From Tannerellaceae bacterium (GTDB lineage Bacteria > Bacteroidota > Bacteroidia > Bacteroidales > Tannerellaceae): a stretch of 9,697 nucleotides of DNA. The notes beneath the pieces are model-generated. The model was not told the origin of the DNA and searched no databases. It saw nothing but the letters and a program-made list of their open reading frames with translations. Positions 1-8,037 of the stretch are shown piece after piece (the stretch's first letter is position 1; each line of letters opens with the position of its first letter). A program made the position numbers and the translations under genes. The DNA lies in NCBI GenBank assembly GCA_020860805.1, contig JAJBTP010000157.1, positions 1-9,697 of the forward strand, written 5' to 3'.

Positions 1-3000
1 TGTATGACCCCTCTTATGAACATGATGCATGCGGCGTAGGAATGTTGGTAAACATTCATGGCGGCAAATCACATGAAATTGTTGAGTCAGCCCTTAAAGT
101 TTTAGAAAATATGCGTCACCGTGGCGCAGAAGGCGCGGATAATAAAACCGGCGATGGTGCAGGTATCCTTTTACAGATTCCCCATGAATTTATATTATTA
201 CAGGGAATCCCCGTTCCGGAAAAAGGAAGATACGGAACAGGACTCGTTTTCTTTCCGAAAGATGAAGCAGACCGTGCTTCCCTTCTCAGCATAATGATTG
301 AAGAGATAGAAAAAGAAGGACTCAGTCTTATGCATTTACGGAAAGTACCTGTTAATTCCGATATTCTGGGAAAATCAGCATTAGCAACCGAACCTGATAT
401 CCGCCAGGTATTTATTACAGGCAATGATGATCAGCAAGCGCTGGATCTCAAACTCTATATCATCCGTAAACGAATCGAAAAGAAAGTAGCTGCCAGTAAT
501 GTCGCTACTAAAAATGATTTCTATTGTGCGTCCCTCTCTACCCGTACCATAGTGTACAAAGGAATGTTAGAATCCATGCAATTGCGGCATTATTTTCCGG
601 ATCTGACACATCCCCATTTCACCAGCGGACTGGCAATGGTGCATTCACGTTTTAGTACCAATACATTTCCAACCTGGAGTTTGGCACAACCCTTCCGTTT
701 ATTGGCACACAATGGTGAAATCAATACCGTACGGGGCAACCGGGGATGGATGGAAGCACGCGAAAGCGTATTAGCAAGTCCACGAATACCTAATATAGAA
801 GAAATACGCCCGATAGTACAGCCCGGTATGAGTGATAGTGCATCCCTGGATAATGTACTGGAATTCTTTGTCGCATCTGGTATGAGTTTACCGCATGCAA
901 TGGCCATGCTGGTACCGGAAAGTTTCAATGAAAAGAATCCCATCTCAGAAGAATTAAAAGCTTTCTATGAATACCATTCCATCCTGATGGAACCCTGGGA
1001 CGGTCCAGCCGCCTTATTATTCAGCGACGGACGCTATGCCGGAGGAATGCTTGACCGTAACGGATTACGGCCTGCACGTTATCTGATTACCAAAAGCGGT
1101 ATGATGATGGTAGCATCCGAAGTAGGCGTCATGGATTTCGAACCGGGAGATATAAAAGAAAAAGGACGGCTTCAACCTGGTAAACTATTATTAGTAGATA
1201 TGGAAAAAGGAGAAATCTACTACGATAGCGAAATCAAACAACAACTGGCAGAAGCCAAACCATACAGAACCTGGCTGGCTAATAACCGGGTGGAACTGGA
1301 CGAACTAAAATCAGGCCGTAAAGTAGCCAATAAAGTGGACAGCCACGAACAATTATTACGTGCCTTCGGCTATACCCGCGAAGATGTAGAAAAAATAATC
1401 ATACCCATGGCAACCGGAGGAGCAGAACCTATCGGTTCCATGGGAAATGATACGCCCCTGGCCGTCCTGTCTTCCGAACCTCAATTATTATATAACTATT
1501 TCCGCCAGCAATTTGCACAGGTAACCAATCCTCCGATTGACCCTATCCGTGAAGAATTGGTAATGAGCCTTACCGAATATATCGGAGCCGTAGGAAGTAA
1601 TATCCTCGTGCCGGACGAAAATCATTGTAAGATGGTACGGTTGAATCATCCGGTATTAAGTAACACCCAGTTAGACCTTTTATGTAACATTCGTTATAAA
1701 GGATTTAAATCAACCAAACTGCCGATGGTCTTTGAAGCATCCAAAGGAAAAAAAGGATTAAAGACAGCTTTGGACGAATTATGCAGGCAGGCAGAACAAT
1801 CCGTTGCAGATGGTGTCAACTATATTATCCTAAGTGATAAAACAGTGGATGAAAAACTGGCACCTATCCCTTCCTTACTGGCAGTAAGTGCAGTGCATCA
1901 TCATTTAATCTCCGTACAAAAACGGGTACAAACCGCTTTAATTGTAGAAACCGGTGAAATGCGTGAAGTAATGCATGCCGCTTTGTTATTAGGATACGGA
2001 GCAAGTGCGTTAAACCCCTATATGGCATTCTCTATCCTGGATAATCTGGTAGCCCGCCAGGAATTACAATTAGATTATGCAACAGCCGAGAAACATTACA
2101 TTAAATCTATCTGTAAAGGATTATTTAAAGTAATGAGTAAAATGGGTATCAGTACCATCCGTAGTTACCGGGGAGCTAAACTGTTTGAAGCTATCGGATT
2201 AAGTGAAGACTTATCACAAACGTATTTTGGTGGAACAACCAGTAAGATAAGCGGTATTGGACTGGATGAAATTACAGCCGATGTACTGGCATTACACACG
2301 CAGGCATTTAAAAGCCCGGTAAAAGAAATACTTGACCATAAAGGACTCTATACTTTCCGCAAAGATGGCGAAAAACATGCCTGGAATCCGGAAACCATTT
2401 CAAAACTACAACTGGCAACCCGTCTGGGTAGCTATAAGATGTTTAAAGACTATACTAAAGCTGTAGACGAAAAGGCAGAACCCATTTTCCTCCGTGATTT
2501 CCTGGATGTAAAACGAAACCCTATCCCATTAGAACAGGTAGAACCAGCCAGCGAAATTATGAAACGGTTTGTAACCGGAGCCATGAGTTTTGGCTCTATC
2601 AGCAAAGAAGCACACGAAACCATGGCACTGGCAATGAATAAAATTCACGGACGTAGTAATACCGGGGAAGGAGGCGAGGACGCAACCCGTTTTATGACCC
2701 GTGAAGATGGACTTTCACTACGTTCTGCTATTAAACAGGTCGCTTCCGGACGGTTTGGTGTAACCGCCGAATATTTGGTGAATGCCGATGAAATCCAGAT
2801 TAAAGTGGCCCAGGGTGCAAAACCAGGAGAAGGAGGACAGTTACCGGGATATAAAGTAAATGATGTAATTGCAAAAACCCGGCATTCCATTCCGGGCATA
2901 TCATTAATATCACCCCCTCCGCATCATGATATCTATTCAATTGAAGATTTGGCACAATTAATCTTCGACTTAAAGAATGTAAATCCACAGGCAGAAATCA

Positions 3001-4475
3001 GTGTGAAACTGGTTGCAGAAAGTGGAGTGGGAACTATTGCAGCCGGTGTCGCAAAAGCTAAAGCCGACCGTATTATTATTTCCGGTTCCGAAGGAGGAAC
3101 AGGCGCTTCCCCTATAAGTTCTATACGCTATGCAGGTTCTACACCCGAACTGGGATTATCGGAAACACAGCAGACATTGGTAATGAATAACCTGCGCGGA
3201 CAAGTACGCCTGCAAACAGACGGACAATTAAAGACCGGACGCGATATAGTACTAATGGCTTTATTAGGAGCCGAGGAATATGGCTTTGCCACATCAGCAC
3301 TAATCGTACTGGGATGTGTGATGATGCGTAAATGCCATGTGAATACCTGTCCTGTAGGTGTTGCCACACAGGATGAAGAATTACGCAAACGATTCTACGG
3401 ACGGCATGAATACCTGGTTAACTTCTTTACCTATCTGGCAGAAGAAGTACGGGAATATCTGACAGAAATGGGATATGCCCGACTGGACGATATCATCGGA
3501 CGCTCAGATTTAATCATACACAAACCTTCTGACGGAATTGTCAAACATGACCTCATTCGTTTTGACCGTCTGTTACATTTCCCGGAAGAAGCAAAAGAAA
3601 ATGCTATCGCAAATAAAACCACCCAGTTACATGCCATTGATTCGGTAAAAGATGTAGATATCATCCGGCAGGCGAAAGAGGCCATTGAAAACGGGCATGA
3701 AATTTCGTTGGATTATGCGATTAAGAATACAGACCGTTCAGTAGGAGCCATGTTATCGGGTGAAGTTGCAAAACGATATGGAAATGCCGGATTACCGGAT
3801 AATACCTTAAATATAAAATTCAAAGGTTCAGCCGGACAAAGTTTTGGCGCTTTCTTGGCACATGGTATTCATTTCCGTCTGGAAGGTGAAGCCAACGATT
3901 ATCTGGGAAAAGGCCTTAGTGGTGGACGCATCAGCCTGATGCCCCCTGTGCGTGCAACCTTTATCGCAGAAGAAAATACCATCGCAGGTAATACGCTGCT
4001 ATATGGTGCTACGAGTGGAGAAGTCTATATCAGTGGACGTGTCGGTGAACGTTTCTGTGTACGTAATAGTGGTGCCATCGCTGTCGTAGAAGGTGCGGGC
4101 GACCATTGTTGTGAATACATGACAGGCGGCCGGGTAGTGGTGCTGGGTAAAACCGGAAGAAATTTTGCCGCAGGTATGAGTGGGGGTGTCGCTTATGTTT
4201 GGAATAAAGCTGGCGATTTTGATTACTATTGTAATATGGAAATGGTAGAACTCTCGTTAATAGAAGACAGTGCATCCCGCAAAGAGTTACACAGCCTTAT
4301 CCGCAAACATTATCATTATACCGGAAGCAATCTGGCCGGACAAATGCTGGAAAACTGGGATAAATATGTGGATGAATTCATACAGGTAGTTCCTATCGAA
4401 TACAAAAAAGTATTACAGGAAGAACAAATGAAAAAGCTGCAGTTGAAAATCGCAGAAATGCAGCGGGATTATTAA
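1..4475 (+). CDS. gltB: Glutamate synthase large (alpha) subunit, 5' partial
   Basis: Large subunit of glutamate synthase, a cytosolic iron-sulfur flavoprotein. It releases ammonia from glutamine and channels it to 2-oxoglutarate, giving two glutamates with electrons from GltD. The frame is open from base 3, so the gene starts upstream of the window. The ATG at 42 cannot be the start, because the codons before it read YDPSYEHDACGVG and the Cys at 30-32 is the nucleophile exposed after propeptide removal. Counting that Cys as 1, the visible mature chain is about 1481 residues, close to the 1479 I recall for Azospirillum. The class II glutaminase domain shows HSRFSTNT (about 205) and AHNGEINT (about 226). 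The FMN/synthase domain shows GAMSFGSIS, NTGEGGED and GSEGGTGASP. The [3Fe-4S] ligands follow C-x5-C-x4-C (codons at 3315, 3333, 3348). A glycine-rich beta-helix domain follows from about nt 3810. It is followed 117 bp later by gltD. Certain apart from the missing N-terminus. Confidence 0.97.
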   Translation, partial: YDPSYEHDACGVGMLVNIHGGKSHEIVESALKVLENMRHRGAEGADNKTGDGAGILLQIPHEFILLQGIPVPEKGRYGTGLVFFPKDEADRASLLSIMIEEIEKEGLSLMHLRKVPVNSDILGKSALATEPDIRQVFITGNDDQQALDLKLYIIRKRIEKKVAASNVATKNDFYCASLSTRTIVYKGMLESMQLRHYFPDLTHPHFTSGLAMVHSRFSTNTFPTWSLAQPFRLLAHNGEINTVRGNRGWMEARESVLASPRIPNIEEIRPIVQPGMSDSASLDNVLEFFVASGMSLPHAMAMLVPESFNEKNPISEELKAFYEYHSILMEPWDGPAALLFSDGRYAGGMLDRNGLRPARYLITKSGMMMVASEVGVMDFEPGDIKEKGRLQPGKLLLVDMEKGEIYYDSEIKQQLAEAKPYRTWLANNRVELDELKSGRKVANKVDSHEQLLRAFGYTREDVEKIIIPMATGGAEPIGSMGNDTPLAVLSSEPQLLYNYFRQQFAQVTNPPIDPIREELVMSLTEYIGAVGSNILVPDENHCKMVRLNHPVLSNTQLDLLCNIRYKGFKSTKLPMVFEASKGKKGLKTALDELCRQAEQSVADGVNYIILSDKTVDEKLAPIPSLLAVSAVHHHLISVQKRVQTALIVETGEMREVMHAALLLGYGASALNPYMAFSILDNLVARQELQLDYATAEKHYIKSICKGLFKVMSKMGISTIRSYRGAKLFEAIGLSEDLSQTYFGGTTSKISGIGLDEITADVLALHTQAFKSPVKEILDHKGLYTFRKDGEKHAWNPETISKLQLATRLGSYKMFKDYTKAVDEKAEPIFLRDFLDVKRNPIPLEQVEPASEIMKRFVTGAMSFGSISKEAHETMALAMNKIHGRSNTGEGGEDATRFMTREDGLSLRSAIKQVASGRFGVTAEYLVNADEIQIKVAQGAKPGEGGQLPGYKVNDVIAKTRHSIPGISLISPPPHHDIYSIEDLAQLIFDLKNVNPQAEISVKLVAESGVGTIAAGVAKAKADRIIISGSEGGTGASPISSIRYAGSTPELGLSETQQTLVMNNLRGQVRLQTDGQLKTGRDIVLMALLGAEEYGFATSALIVLGCVMMRKCHVNTCPVGVATQDEELRKRFYGRHEYLVNFFTYLAEEVREYLTEMGYARLDDIIGRSDLIIHKPSDGIVKHDLIRFDRLLHFPEEAKENAIANKTTQLHAIDSVKDVDIIRQAKEAIENGHEISLDYAIKNTDRSVGAMLSGEVAKRYGNAGLPDNTLNIKFKGSAGQSFGAFLAHGIHFRLEGEANDYLGKGLSGGRISLMPPVRATFIAEENTIAGNTLLYGATSGEVYISGRVGERFCVRNSGAIAVVEGAGDHCCEYMTGGRVVVLGKTGRNFAAGMSGGVAYVWNKAGDFDYYCNMEMVELSLIEDSASRKELHSLIRKHYHYTGSNLAGQMLENWDKYVDEFIQVVPIEYKKVLQEEQMKKLQLKIAEMQRDY

Positions 4476-4592
4476 TTAATCAGGTAGAAAGTAATTAGTA
4501 GTACCTTCACTTAGTAGAAATACTAAAAATAAAAAGAGTCAGGCAAATTACCTGCTAATTACTAACTATCAACAACTAACTACTATAAAACT
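4476..4592 (+). promoter_or_regulatory. gltB-gltD intercistronic region with predicted RNA stem
   Basis: This 117-bp gap has no coding potential, no terminator (no T run after a stem) and no convincing Bacteroidota promoter (TTTG / TAnnTTTG), so gltB and gltD are probably co-transcribed. The arms 4490-4501 and 4552-4563 are complementary over 12 bp with one G-U pair. Their loop holds a perfect 6-bp hairpin with a GAAA tetraloop, TTAGTA-GAAA-TACTAA (4511-4526). CCTG at 4551-4554 could instead pair with CAGG at 4540-4543, or as TACCTG with CAGGTA at 4481-4486. The last 29 bases before the gltD ATG are A/C-rich and look unstructured. There is no Shine-Dalgarno sequence, as is usual in this phylum. 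The pairing is read from the sequence; a regulatory role is inference. Confidence 0.4.
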
Positions 4593-6011
4593 ATGGGCAA
4601 TCCGAGAGCATTTTTAACAATAGACAGAAAAGAAGCAGGCTATCGTCCTGTACATGAAAGAATAGATGATTTTAGTGAAGTAGAACAAACACTCAACAGT
4701 AGTGACCGCCGTAAACAGGCATCACGCTGTATGGAATGCGGTGTACCTTTTTGCCATTGGGCATGTCCGCTGGGTAATAAGCAACCTGAATGGCAGGAAC
4801 TACTACATAAAGGCCGTTGGCGGGAAGCCTATCTGGTTTTAGAACAAACCTGTGATTTTCCTGAATTTACCGGTCGTATTTGTCCGGCACTATGTGAGAA
4901 AAGTTGTGTATTAAAACTCAGTGCAGATACACCTGTTACCATACGAGAAAACGAAGCAGCCATTATAGAAGCCGCTTTCCGGGAAGGATATGTGAAACCG
5001 GTAACACCTGTCCGTAATGGAAAAAAAGTAGCTGTTATCGGTAGTGGCCCTGCCGGATTAGCTGCGGCTAATCAGTTAAACCGGAAAGGATATCAGGTAA
5101 CCGTATTTGAAAAAGATGAATTACCGGGAGGACTCTTACGCTTTGGTATTCCAAACTTTAAACTCAGTAAATCCGTCATTAACCGCCGTATCCGGCTGAT
5201 GCAGGAAGAAGGTATTGAATTCCGTGTCAATACAATGATAGGGAAAGATATACTGGCAAAAGATATAGCAGCCCAATATGATGCCGTATGTGTAGCAATA
5301 GGAGCGGAGGTACCCCGTGATTTACCGATTGAAGGCCGTAATCTGAAAGGTGTTCATTTTGCACTGGAACTGTTAGGGCAACAAAACCGTTTACTTGAAG
5401 GTATTCAGATTCCCCCGAAAAGTATTATCAATGCCAAAGGGAAAAAAGTATTGGTCATCGGTGGTGGGGATACAGGAAGTGACTGTGTAGGTACTGCTAA
5501 CCGTCACGGTGCAGCCAGTGTCACCCAAATTGAAATCTTGCCCCAGCCGCCGGCAGGATATAATCCTGCCACTCCCTGGCCCATGTATCCTCAGGTCTTA
5601 AAAACCAGCAGTAGCCACGAAGAAGGATGTATTCGCCGCTGGAATCTGGCATCCTGCCGTTTCATCGGGGAGAAAAATATCCTGAAAGGTGTAGAAGTGG
5701 AAGAAGTAGAATGGATAACTCCCGAAGATGGTGGCCGCCAGATAATGAAACCAACCGGTAAAAAAGAAATTATTGAAGCCGATTTAGTATTCCTGGCAAT
5801 GGGATTCGTACATCCGGAACAGGAAGGATTGGTAAAAGAACTGAAACTGGCAACCAACGAACGTAAAAACATCACCGTAGATGATAAAGGCTACACCCGG
5901 AACGGAAATATTTTTGCCTGTGGTGATGCTGCAACAGGAGCCAGCCTCGTAGTAACCTCTATGGCCGGCGGCCGTAAAGCAGCCGCAGCAATTGATGCAT
6001 TTCTGAAATGA
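4593..6011 (+). CDS. gltD: Glutamate synthase small (beta) subunit
   Basis: FAD-containing subunit that takes electrons from NAD(P)H and passes them through iron-sulfur clusters to the FMN of GltB. At 472 residues it has the usual length. The N-terminal cluster region carries Cys46, 49, 54, 58, 87, 97, 101 and 105, including the family segment CPLGNKQPEWQEL. The FAD-binding GSGPAG lies at 150-155, followed by PGGLLRFGIPNFKL. The second Rossmann motif GGGDTGSD is at 290-297, and the C-terminal FAD motif CGDAATGA starts at 443. After the second dinucleotide fold comes Glu314 in IEILPQPP, where NADPH-dependent GltD proteins known to me have a YRR-type arginine. This resembles the NADH-dependent enzymes of plants, so NADH use is inferred. 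The ATG at 4593 gives the expected MGNPRAFL start. It lies between gltB and asnB on the same strand, probably one transcript. Confidence 0.97.
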   Translation: MGNPRAFLTIDRKEAGYRPVHERIDDFSEVEQTLNSSDRRKQASRCMECGVPFCHWACPLGNKQPEWQELLHKGRWREAYLVLEQTCDFPEFTGRICPALCEKSCVLKLSADTPVTIRENEAAIIEAAFREGYVKPVTPVRNGKKVAVIGSGPAGLAAANQLNRKGYQVTVFEKDELPGGLLRFGIPNFKLSKSVINRRIRLMQEEGIEFRVNTMIGKDILAKDIAAQYDAVCVAIGAEVPRDLPIEGRNLKGVHFALELLGQQNRLLEGIQIPPKSIINAKGKKVLVIGGGDTGSDCVGTANRHGAASVTQIEILPQPPAGYNPATPWPMYPQVLKTSSSHEEGCIRRWNLASCRFIGEKNILKGVEVEEVEWITPEDGGRQIMKPTGKKEIIEADLVFLAMGFVHPEQEGLVKELKLATNERKNITVDDKGYTRNGNIFACGDAATGASLVVTSMAGGRKAAAAIDAFLK

Positions 6012-6139
6012 GAATTCAGGGAGTTAAGAAGTAAAAGAAGTCAAAAGAATAGATATTCTTAACTTCTGTGAGTGTAGCGAACACTAACTTCTTAACTTCT
6101 AACAAGCAAAGCGAGTGATAACTTCTAAAATTAATTATT
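6012..6139 (+). promoter_or_regulatory. gltD-asnB intercistronic region, predicted three-way junction
   Basis: The 128-bp gap is noncoding and can be folded on paper into a compact structure. The outer stem 6019-6032/6087-6100 has 14 bp, with 11 Watson-Crick pairs in a row plus an end containing two G-U pairs. Inside it, AGAAGT (6036-6041) pairs with ACTTCT (6062-6067), capped by AAGAAT-AGAT-ATTCTT (6045-6060). A second hairpin is AGTGT-AGCGA-ACACT (6071-6085). The junction linkers are only 3, 3 and 1 nt. No T run follows, so this is not a terminator. Bases 6101-6139 lead to the asnB ATG without a Shine-Dalgarno sequence. No clear promoter is seen. The base pairing is directly visible; whether it controls asnB translation or mRNA stability is inference. 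Confidence 0.45.
6056..6126 (+). repeat. Degenerate TAACTTCT direct repeats
   Basis: TAACTTCT occurs four times, at 6060-6067, 6085-6092, 6093-6100 and 6119-6126. Two of the copies lie in an identical 12-mer, TTCTTAACTTCT, at 6056-6067 and 6089-6100. The separators 6068-6084 and 6101-6118 share AGCGA, suggesting a short unit that was duplicated and drifted. The inverted counterpart AGTTAAGAAGT is at 6022-6032, so more than one copy could serve as the pairing partner of the 5' arm. Confidence 0.6.
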
Positions 6140-7813
6140 ATGTGTGGTATAACAGCAATATTCAACATACACCAGGGACAACAGGAAACCCTGCGGAAAC
6201 AGATTTTACAGATGAGTAAACGGATTCGCCATCGCGGACCGGACTGGAGTGGAGTATATACAGGCAAAAGTGCAATCCTGGCACACGAACGCTTATCCAT
6301 CGTAGACCCTGCATCCGGAGGCCAGCCGCTTATCAGTAAAAACGGCAAACATATCCTTGCTGTAAATGGTGAAATCTATAACCATCGTGAACTGCGTGAA
6401 CAACTCAAAGATGTATATGAGTTTCAAACCGGTTCGGATTGTGAAGTAATACTTGCTTTATACCAGGAAAAAGGTATACATTTTATCGAAGATCTAAATG
6501 GTATTTTTGCATTTGCTTTGTATGATGAAGAGAAAGATATGTATCTGATAGCCCGTGACCCCATAGGAGTTATTCCCCTTTATATAGGATACGATGATGA
6601 AGGACATTTAATGGTCTCATCTGAATTAAAAGGGCTGGAAGGCGTAGCAACACATTATGACCAATTTCCTCCGGGCCATTACTTCTATAGTGAAGATAAA
6701 GACTTTACCAAATGGTATATCCGTGACTGGATGGATTATGAAAATGTAAAAGAGAATCCTGCCAGTGTACAGGAATTACATGATGCACTCGAAGCAGCCG
6801 TACAACGCCAGTTAATGAGTGATGTACCTTACGGTGTTCTGCTTTCAGGTGGCCTGGATTCGTCTATTACATCAGCAGTAGCCAAACAATATGCTGCTAA
6901 GCGAATTGAAACAGATGGCAAATCCGACGCCTGGTGGCCACAACTTCATTCATTTGCCATAGGCTTGAAAGGATCACCGGATTTGGCCGCTGCCCGTAAA
7001 GTAGCCGATGCTATCGGAACTGTACATCATGAAATCCATTATACCATTCAGGAGGGATTAGACGCTATCCGGGATGTGATTTATTATATTGAAACGTACG
7101 ATGTAACCACTGTGCGTGCATCTACACCGATGTACCTGATTGCCCGTGTCATTAAAAGCATGGGTATCAAAATGGTGTTAAGCGGAGAAGGAGCCGATGA
7201 AGTCTTTGGTGGTTATTTATATTTTCATAAAGCACCGGATGCTAAAAGTTTCCATGAAGAAACGTTACGCAAATTAAGTAAGCTTTATTTATATGATTGT
7301 TTACGTGCCAACAAAAGTCTGGCAGCCTGGGGAGTAGAAGGACGGGTACCTTTCCTGGATAAAGAATTCCTGGATGTAGCAATGCGACTGAATCCACAGG
7401 ATAAAATGGTCAAAGGGAAAACCCGTACCATCGAAAAAAGAATCCTTCGGGAAGCATTTGAAGGCGTTCTACCTGAAGAAATCCTGTGGCGGCAAAAAGA
7501 ACAGTTCTCAGATGGAGTAGGATATAACTGGATTGATACGTTACGGGAAGTTGCTGCTTCGCAGGTAACAGACGAGCAAATGGCTAAAGCTGCCGAACGC
7601 TTCCCAATCAATACGTCACAGAATAAGGAGGAATATCACTACCGCAGCATTTTTGAGGAACATTTCCCCAGCGAAAGTGCAGCCCGTAGTGTTCCGTCAG
7701 TTCCCAGTGTCGCCTGTTCGACCCCCGAAGCGCTTGCCTGGGATAAATCCTTCCAAAATCAGAACGAACCCAGTGGCCGTGCTGTAAAAGATATACATGA
7801 ACAAGGATATTAA
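6140..7813 (+). CDS. asnB: Asparagine synthetase B, glutamine-hydrolysing
   Basis: Cytosolic enzyme converting aspartate, glutamine and ATP to asparagine, glutamate, AMP and pyrophosphate. The start is fixed by MCGI: Cys2 becomes the N-terminal nucleophile of the class II glutaminase domain once Met is removed. Glutaminase residues visible are Arg51 in AHERLSIVD, Asn76-Gly77 in NGEIYN, and Asp100 in GSDCEV. Each sits two positions after the E. coli AsnB residue. The synthetase domain has the PP-loop SGGLDSS at 236-242, SGEGADEVFGG from 348, and VPFLDKEFLD further on. The length of 557 residues matches the family (E. coli 554), and the C-terminus with SVACSTPEALAWD appears complete. It is the last gene of the gltB-gltD-asnB block, 128 bp after gltD, and is followed 4 bp later by a terminator hairpin. 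AsnB shares glutamine as nitrogen donor with GltB, which explains the pairing. Confidence 0.97.
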   Translation: MCGITAIFNIHQGQQETLRKQILQMSKRIRHRGPDWSGVYTGKSAILAHERLSIVDPASGGQPLISKNGKHILAVNGEIYNHRELREQLKDVYEFQTGSDCEVILALYQEKGIHFIEDLNGIFAFALYDEEKDMYLIARDPIGVIPLYIGYDDEGHLMVSSELKGLEGVATHYDQFPPGHYFYSEDKDFTKWYIRDWMDYENVKENPASVQELHDALEAAVQRQLMSDVPYGVLLSGGLDSSITSAVAKQYAAKRIETDGKSDAWWPQLHSFAIGLKGSPDLAAARKVADAIGTVHHEIHYTIQEGLDAIRDVIYYIETYDVTTVRASTPMYLIARVIKSMGIKMVLSGEGADEVFGGYLYFHKAPDAKSFHEETLRKLSKLYLYDCLRANKSLAAWGVEGRVPFLDKEFLDVAMRLNPQDKMVKGKTRTIEKRILREAFEGVLPEEILWRQKEQFSDGVGYNWIDTLREVAASQVTDEQMAKAAERFPINTSQNKEEYHYRSIFEEHFPSESAARSVPSVPSVACSTPEALAWDKSFQNQNEPSGRAVKDIHEQGY

Positions 7814-7817
7814 TACG

Positions 7818-7847
7818 AAGAGCTGTCTCAAATGAGATAGCTCTTTT
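7818..7847 (+). terminator. Rho-independent terminator of the gltB-gltD-asnB operon
   Basis: AAGAGCTGTCTCA (7818-7830) pairs with TGAGATAGCTCTT (7833-7845) over 13 positions with one G-U pair. The apical A-U pair probably opens to give a four-base loop. The stem runs straight into TTTT (7844-7847). It begins 4 bp after the asnB stop codon, as expected for the end of the operon. The stem is preceded by only two A residues, so activity on the opposite strand is doubtful. Confidence 0.85.
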
Positions 7848-7884
7848 AGCAGACCTGCATTCTGCAAACAAGTTTTTTCCTGCT

Positions 7885-8002
7885 GATGGCACAGCTTTAT
7901 TATAGGCATGGCATACGAATGCCAGCACGTTGGCACGGCAGTGCCGCAAGCATGGCACACGAATGTCATCCGGTTGGCACAACAGTGCCATCAGTATGGC
8001 AC
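7885..8002. repeat. Phased 22-bp palindromic repeat array (44-bp higher-order unit)
   Basis: TGGCA begins at 7887, 7909, 7931, 7953, 7975 and 7997, exactly 22 bp apart each time. The four inner units are dyads: TGGCA-N6-TGCCA (7909-7924), GGCAC-N4-GTGCC (7932-7945), TGGCA-N6-TGTCA (7953-7968) and TGGCAC-AACA-GTGCCA (7975-7990). The first and last units keep only the left half. Units alternate between a CATGGCA type with ACGAATG and a GTTGGCAC type with CAGTGCC. Like types match at 17 of 22 positions, giving a 44-bp period. The array lies between the asnB terminator and the convergent lipoprotein gene. The unit length is not a multiple of three and there are no unique spacers, so it is neither coding nor a CRISPR. 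The rest of 7848-8037 holds nothing I recognise. Confidence 0.85.
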
Positions 8003-8037
8003 TACTTTCTGAAGGTTACTTTTTCTTGCATCTATCC

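Noticed and set aside
42..44. ATG at 42 as the start of gltB
   Set aside because: It would remove the catalytic Cys at codon 30-32 and the propeptide residues read in the same open frame; the true start is outside the window.
2645..3685. Several minus-strand frames of 60-90 residues within gltB
   Set aside because: Shadows of the conserved gltB coding sequence with no recognisable domains.
4511..4530. Terminator after gltB
   Set aside because: The hairpin is short and followed by A residues, not T, on the coding strand.
7931..7949. Sigma-54 promoters suggested by TGGCAC
   Set aside because: The -12 element TTGC is missing at the right spacing, and the motif recurs every 22 bp as a palindrome between convergent genes.
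7608..7991. Minus-strand reading frames of 127 and 90 residues over the asnB 3' end and the repeats
   Set aside because: They overlap the conserved asnB C-terminus, run through the terminator and repeats, and have low-complexity, non-protein-like composition.
7885..8002. CRISPR array
   Set aside because: The 22-bp units follow each other directly with no unique spacers, and no cas genes are visible.
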